Source: JBMNNU01 sp050942695 (GTDB lineage: Bacteria; Chloroflexota; UBA6077). From it: a stretch of DNA of 5,743 bases. Shown one piece after another: positions 5,224 to 5,743 of the stretch. The notes under the pieces were generated by a model. It searched no databases and had not been told where the DNA came from. It saw only the letters and a program-made list of their open reading frames with translations. The position numbers were made by a program, and so were the translations under genes. The stretch's first letter is position 1. Each line of letters begins with the position of its first letter. The DNA lies in the NCBI GenBank assembly GCA_050942695.1, contig JBMNNU010000209.1, positions 1 to 5,743 on the forward strand, given 5' to 3'.

Positions 5224-5743
5224 ATCGTCCCCATCGGAGCCGATAGTGGCGGCTGCTGCCGGTACGGCGCGTCCGGTATCTAACGATTGGCGAATCTGTC
5301 GCTCGATCTCTTGAGAAATGTCTGGGTTTTTCCTCAGGAACTCTTTCGAGTTCTCACGTCCCTGGCCGATCTTCGTGTCCCCAAAGGAGAAGAATGCCCC
5401 ACTTTTCCGGACTATTCCCAGCTCAGTCCCCACATCCAGCAACCCGCCCTCTTTGGAAATACCCTCGTTGTACATTATGTCGAATTCAGCCGTTCGGAAT
5501 GGGGGGGCTACTTTGTTTTTCACCACCTTGACTTTGGTCCGGTTCCCCATCACCTCAGTGCCCTGCTTGATGGCATCGCTTCGCCGAATGTCCAATCGAA
5601 CCGAAGCGTAAAACTTAAGCGCTCGACCACCAGGCGTCGTCTCGGGGTTCCCGAACATAATCCCCACCTTCTCCCGCAACTGGTTGGTGAACACCACCGC
5701 GGTTTTCGACCTGTTGATCGCGCCGGCTAGCTTCCGGAGGGCC
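5215..5743 (-). CDS. recA: Recombinase RecA, C-terminal half, cut by window edge
   Basis: Cytosolic ATP-dependent recombinase that forms filaments on single-stranded DNA, pairs homologous DNA and triggers the SOS response. The 175 residues visible correspond to about residue 175 onward of E. coli RecA. They begin at ALRKLAGAINRSKTAVVFTN in the late core; the Walker A and B motifs are outside the window. The DNA-binding loop L2 (MFGNPETTPGG) is intact, followed by the conserved ALKFYASVRLDIRR, VKVVKNKVAPPF and KIGQGRENSKEFLR. The C-terminal domain ends in a short acidic tail (GSDGDDES), as in other RecA proteins, where this tail tempers DNA binding. The frame is open to the window edge; the in-frame GTG at 5697 is an internal valine codon, not a start. 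The TAG stop sits in the first units of the heptad array. Confidence 0.97.
   Translation of the reverse strand, partial: ALRKLAGAINRSKTAVVFTNQLREKVGIMFGNPETTPGGRALKFYASVRLDIRRSDAIKQGTEVMGNRTKVKVVKNKVAPPFRTAEFDIMYNEGISKEGGLLDVGTELGIVRKSGAFFSFGDTKIGQGRENSKEFLRKNPDISQEIERQIRQSLDTGRAVPAAAATIGSDGDDES

Noticed and set aside
5215..5697. A 160-residue gene starting at GTG 5697
   Set aside because: Reading upstream continues recognisable RecA sequence to the window edge; the GTG is an internal valine codon of recA.

Overview
This is an ordinary-looking bacterial chromosomal segment of moderate GC content. It holds six protein genes, two of them cut by the window edges, separated by unusually repeat-rich spacers. 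The recA fragment and the neighbouring recX are clearly bacterial. The RecA/RecX sequence style, the two-domain PRC-barrel protein and the C-rich palindromic repeat would fit a Chloroflexota-like or other environmental lineage. That placement is an impression from memory and untested (roughly 40% confidence).

Layout. 1-601 (minus): the first 200 residues of an MFS transporter, running off the left edge. 595-624: a hairpin and G-run repeat that overlaps the transporter's start codon. 666-1628 (minus): a complete NAD-dependent D-2-hydroxyacid dehydrogenase of the SerA-like family. It lies 64 nt upstream of the transporter on the same strand, so the two probably form an uptake-plus-metabolism unit. 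1629-1828: a divergent promoter region with a good sigma70-type promoter on each strand. 1829-2635 (plus): a PilZ-domain (c-di-GMP receptor) protein with a YcgR-like N-terminal domain. 2659-3315 (minus): a protein with two PRC-barrel domains, convergent with the PilZ gene. 3316-3885: a gene-free divergent spacer of about 570 bp, largely filled by two inverted-repeat elements (3387-3526 and 3543-3785). 3886-4365 (plus): a small winged-helix protein. 4390-5034 (minus): recX. 5035-5214: the recA-recX spacer, almost entirely a degenerate 7-bp tandem array that runs into the recA stop codon. 5215-5743 (minus): the C-terminal half of recA, cut by the right edge.

Functionally there are three separate themes: a hydroxyacid dehydrogenase/transporter pair, a c-di-GMP effector beside a PRC-barrel protein, and the recA-recX recombination pair. 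Nothing here looks like a defence system, prophage or CRISPR locus. The most unusual material is non-coding. The 243-bp foldback element has two hairpins whose stems differ by compensatory base-pair changes while their loops are conserved. The heptad array fills an essential-gene spacer. A four-G-run motif sits on the start codon of the transporter.
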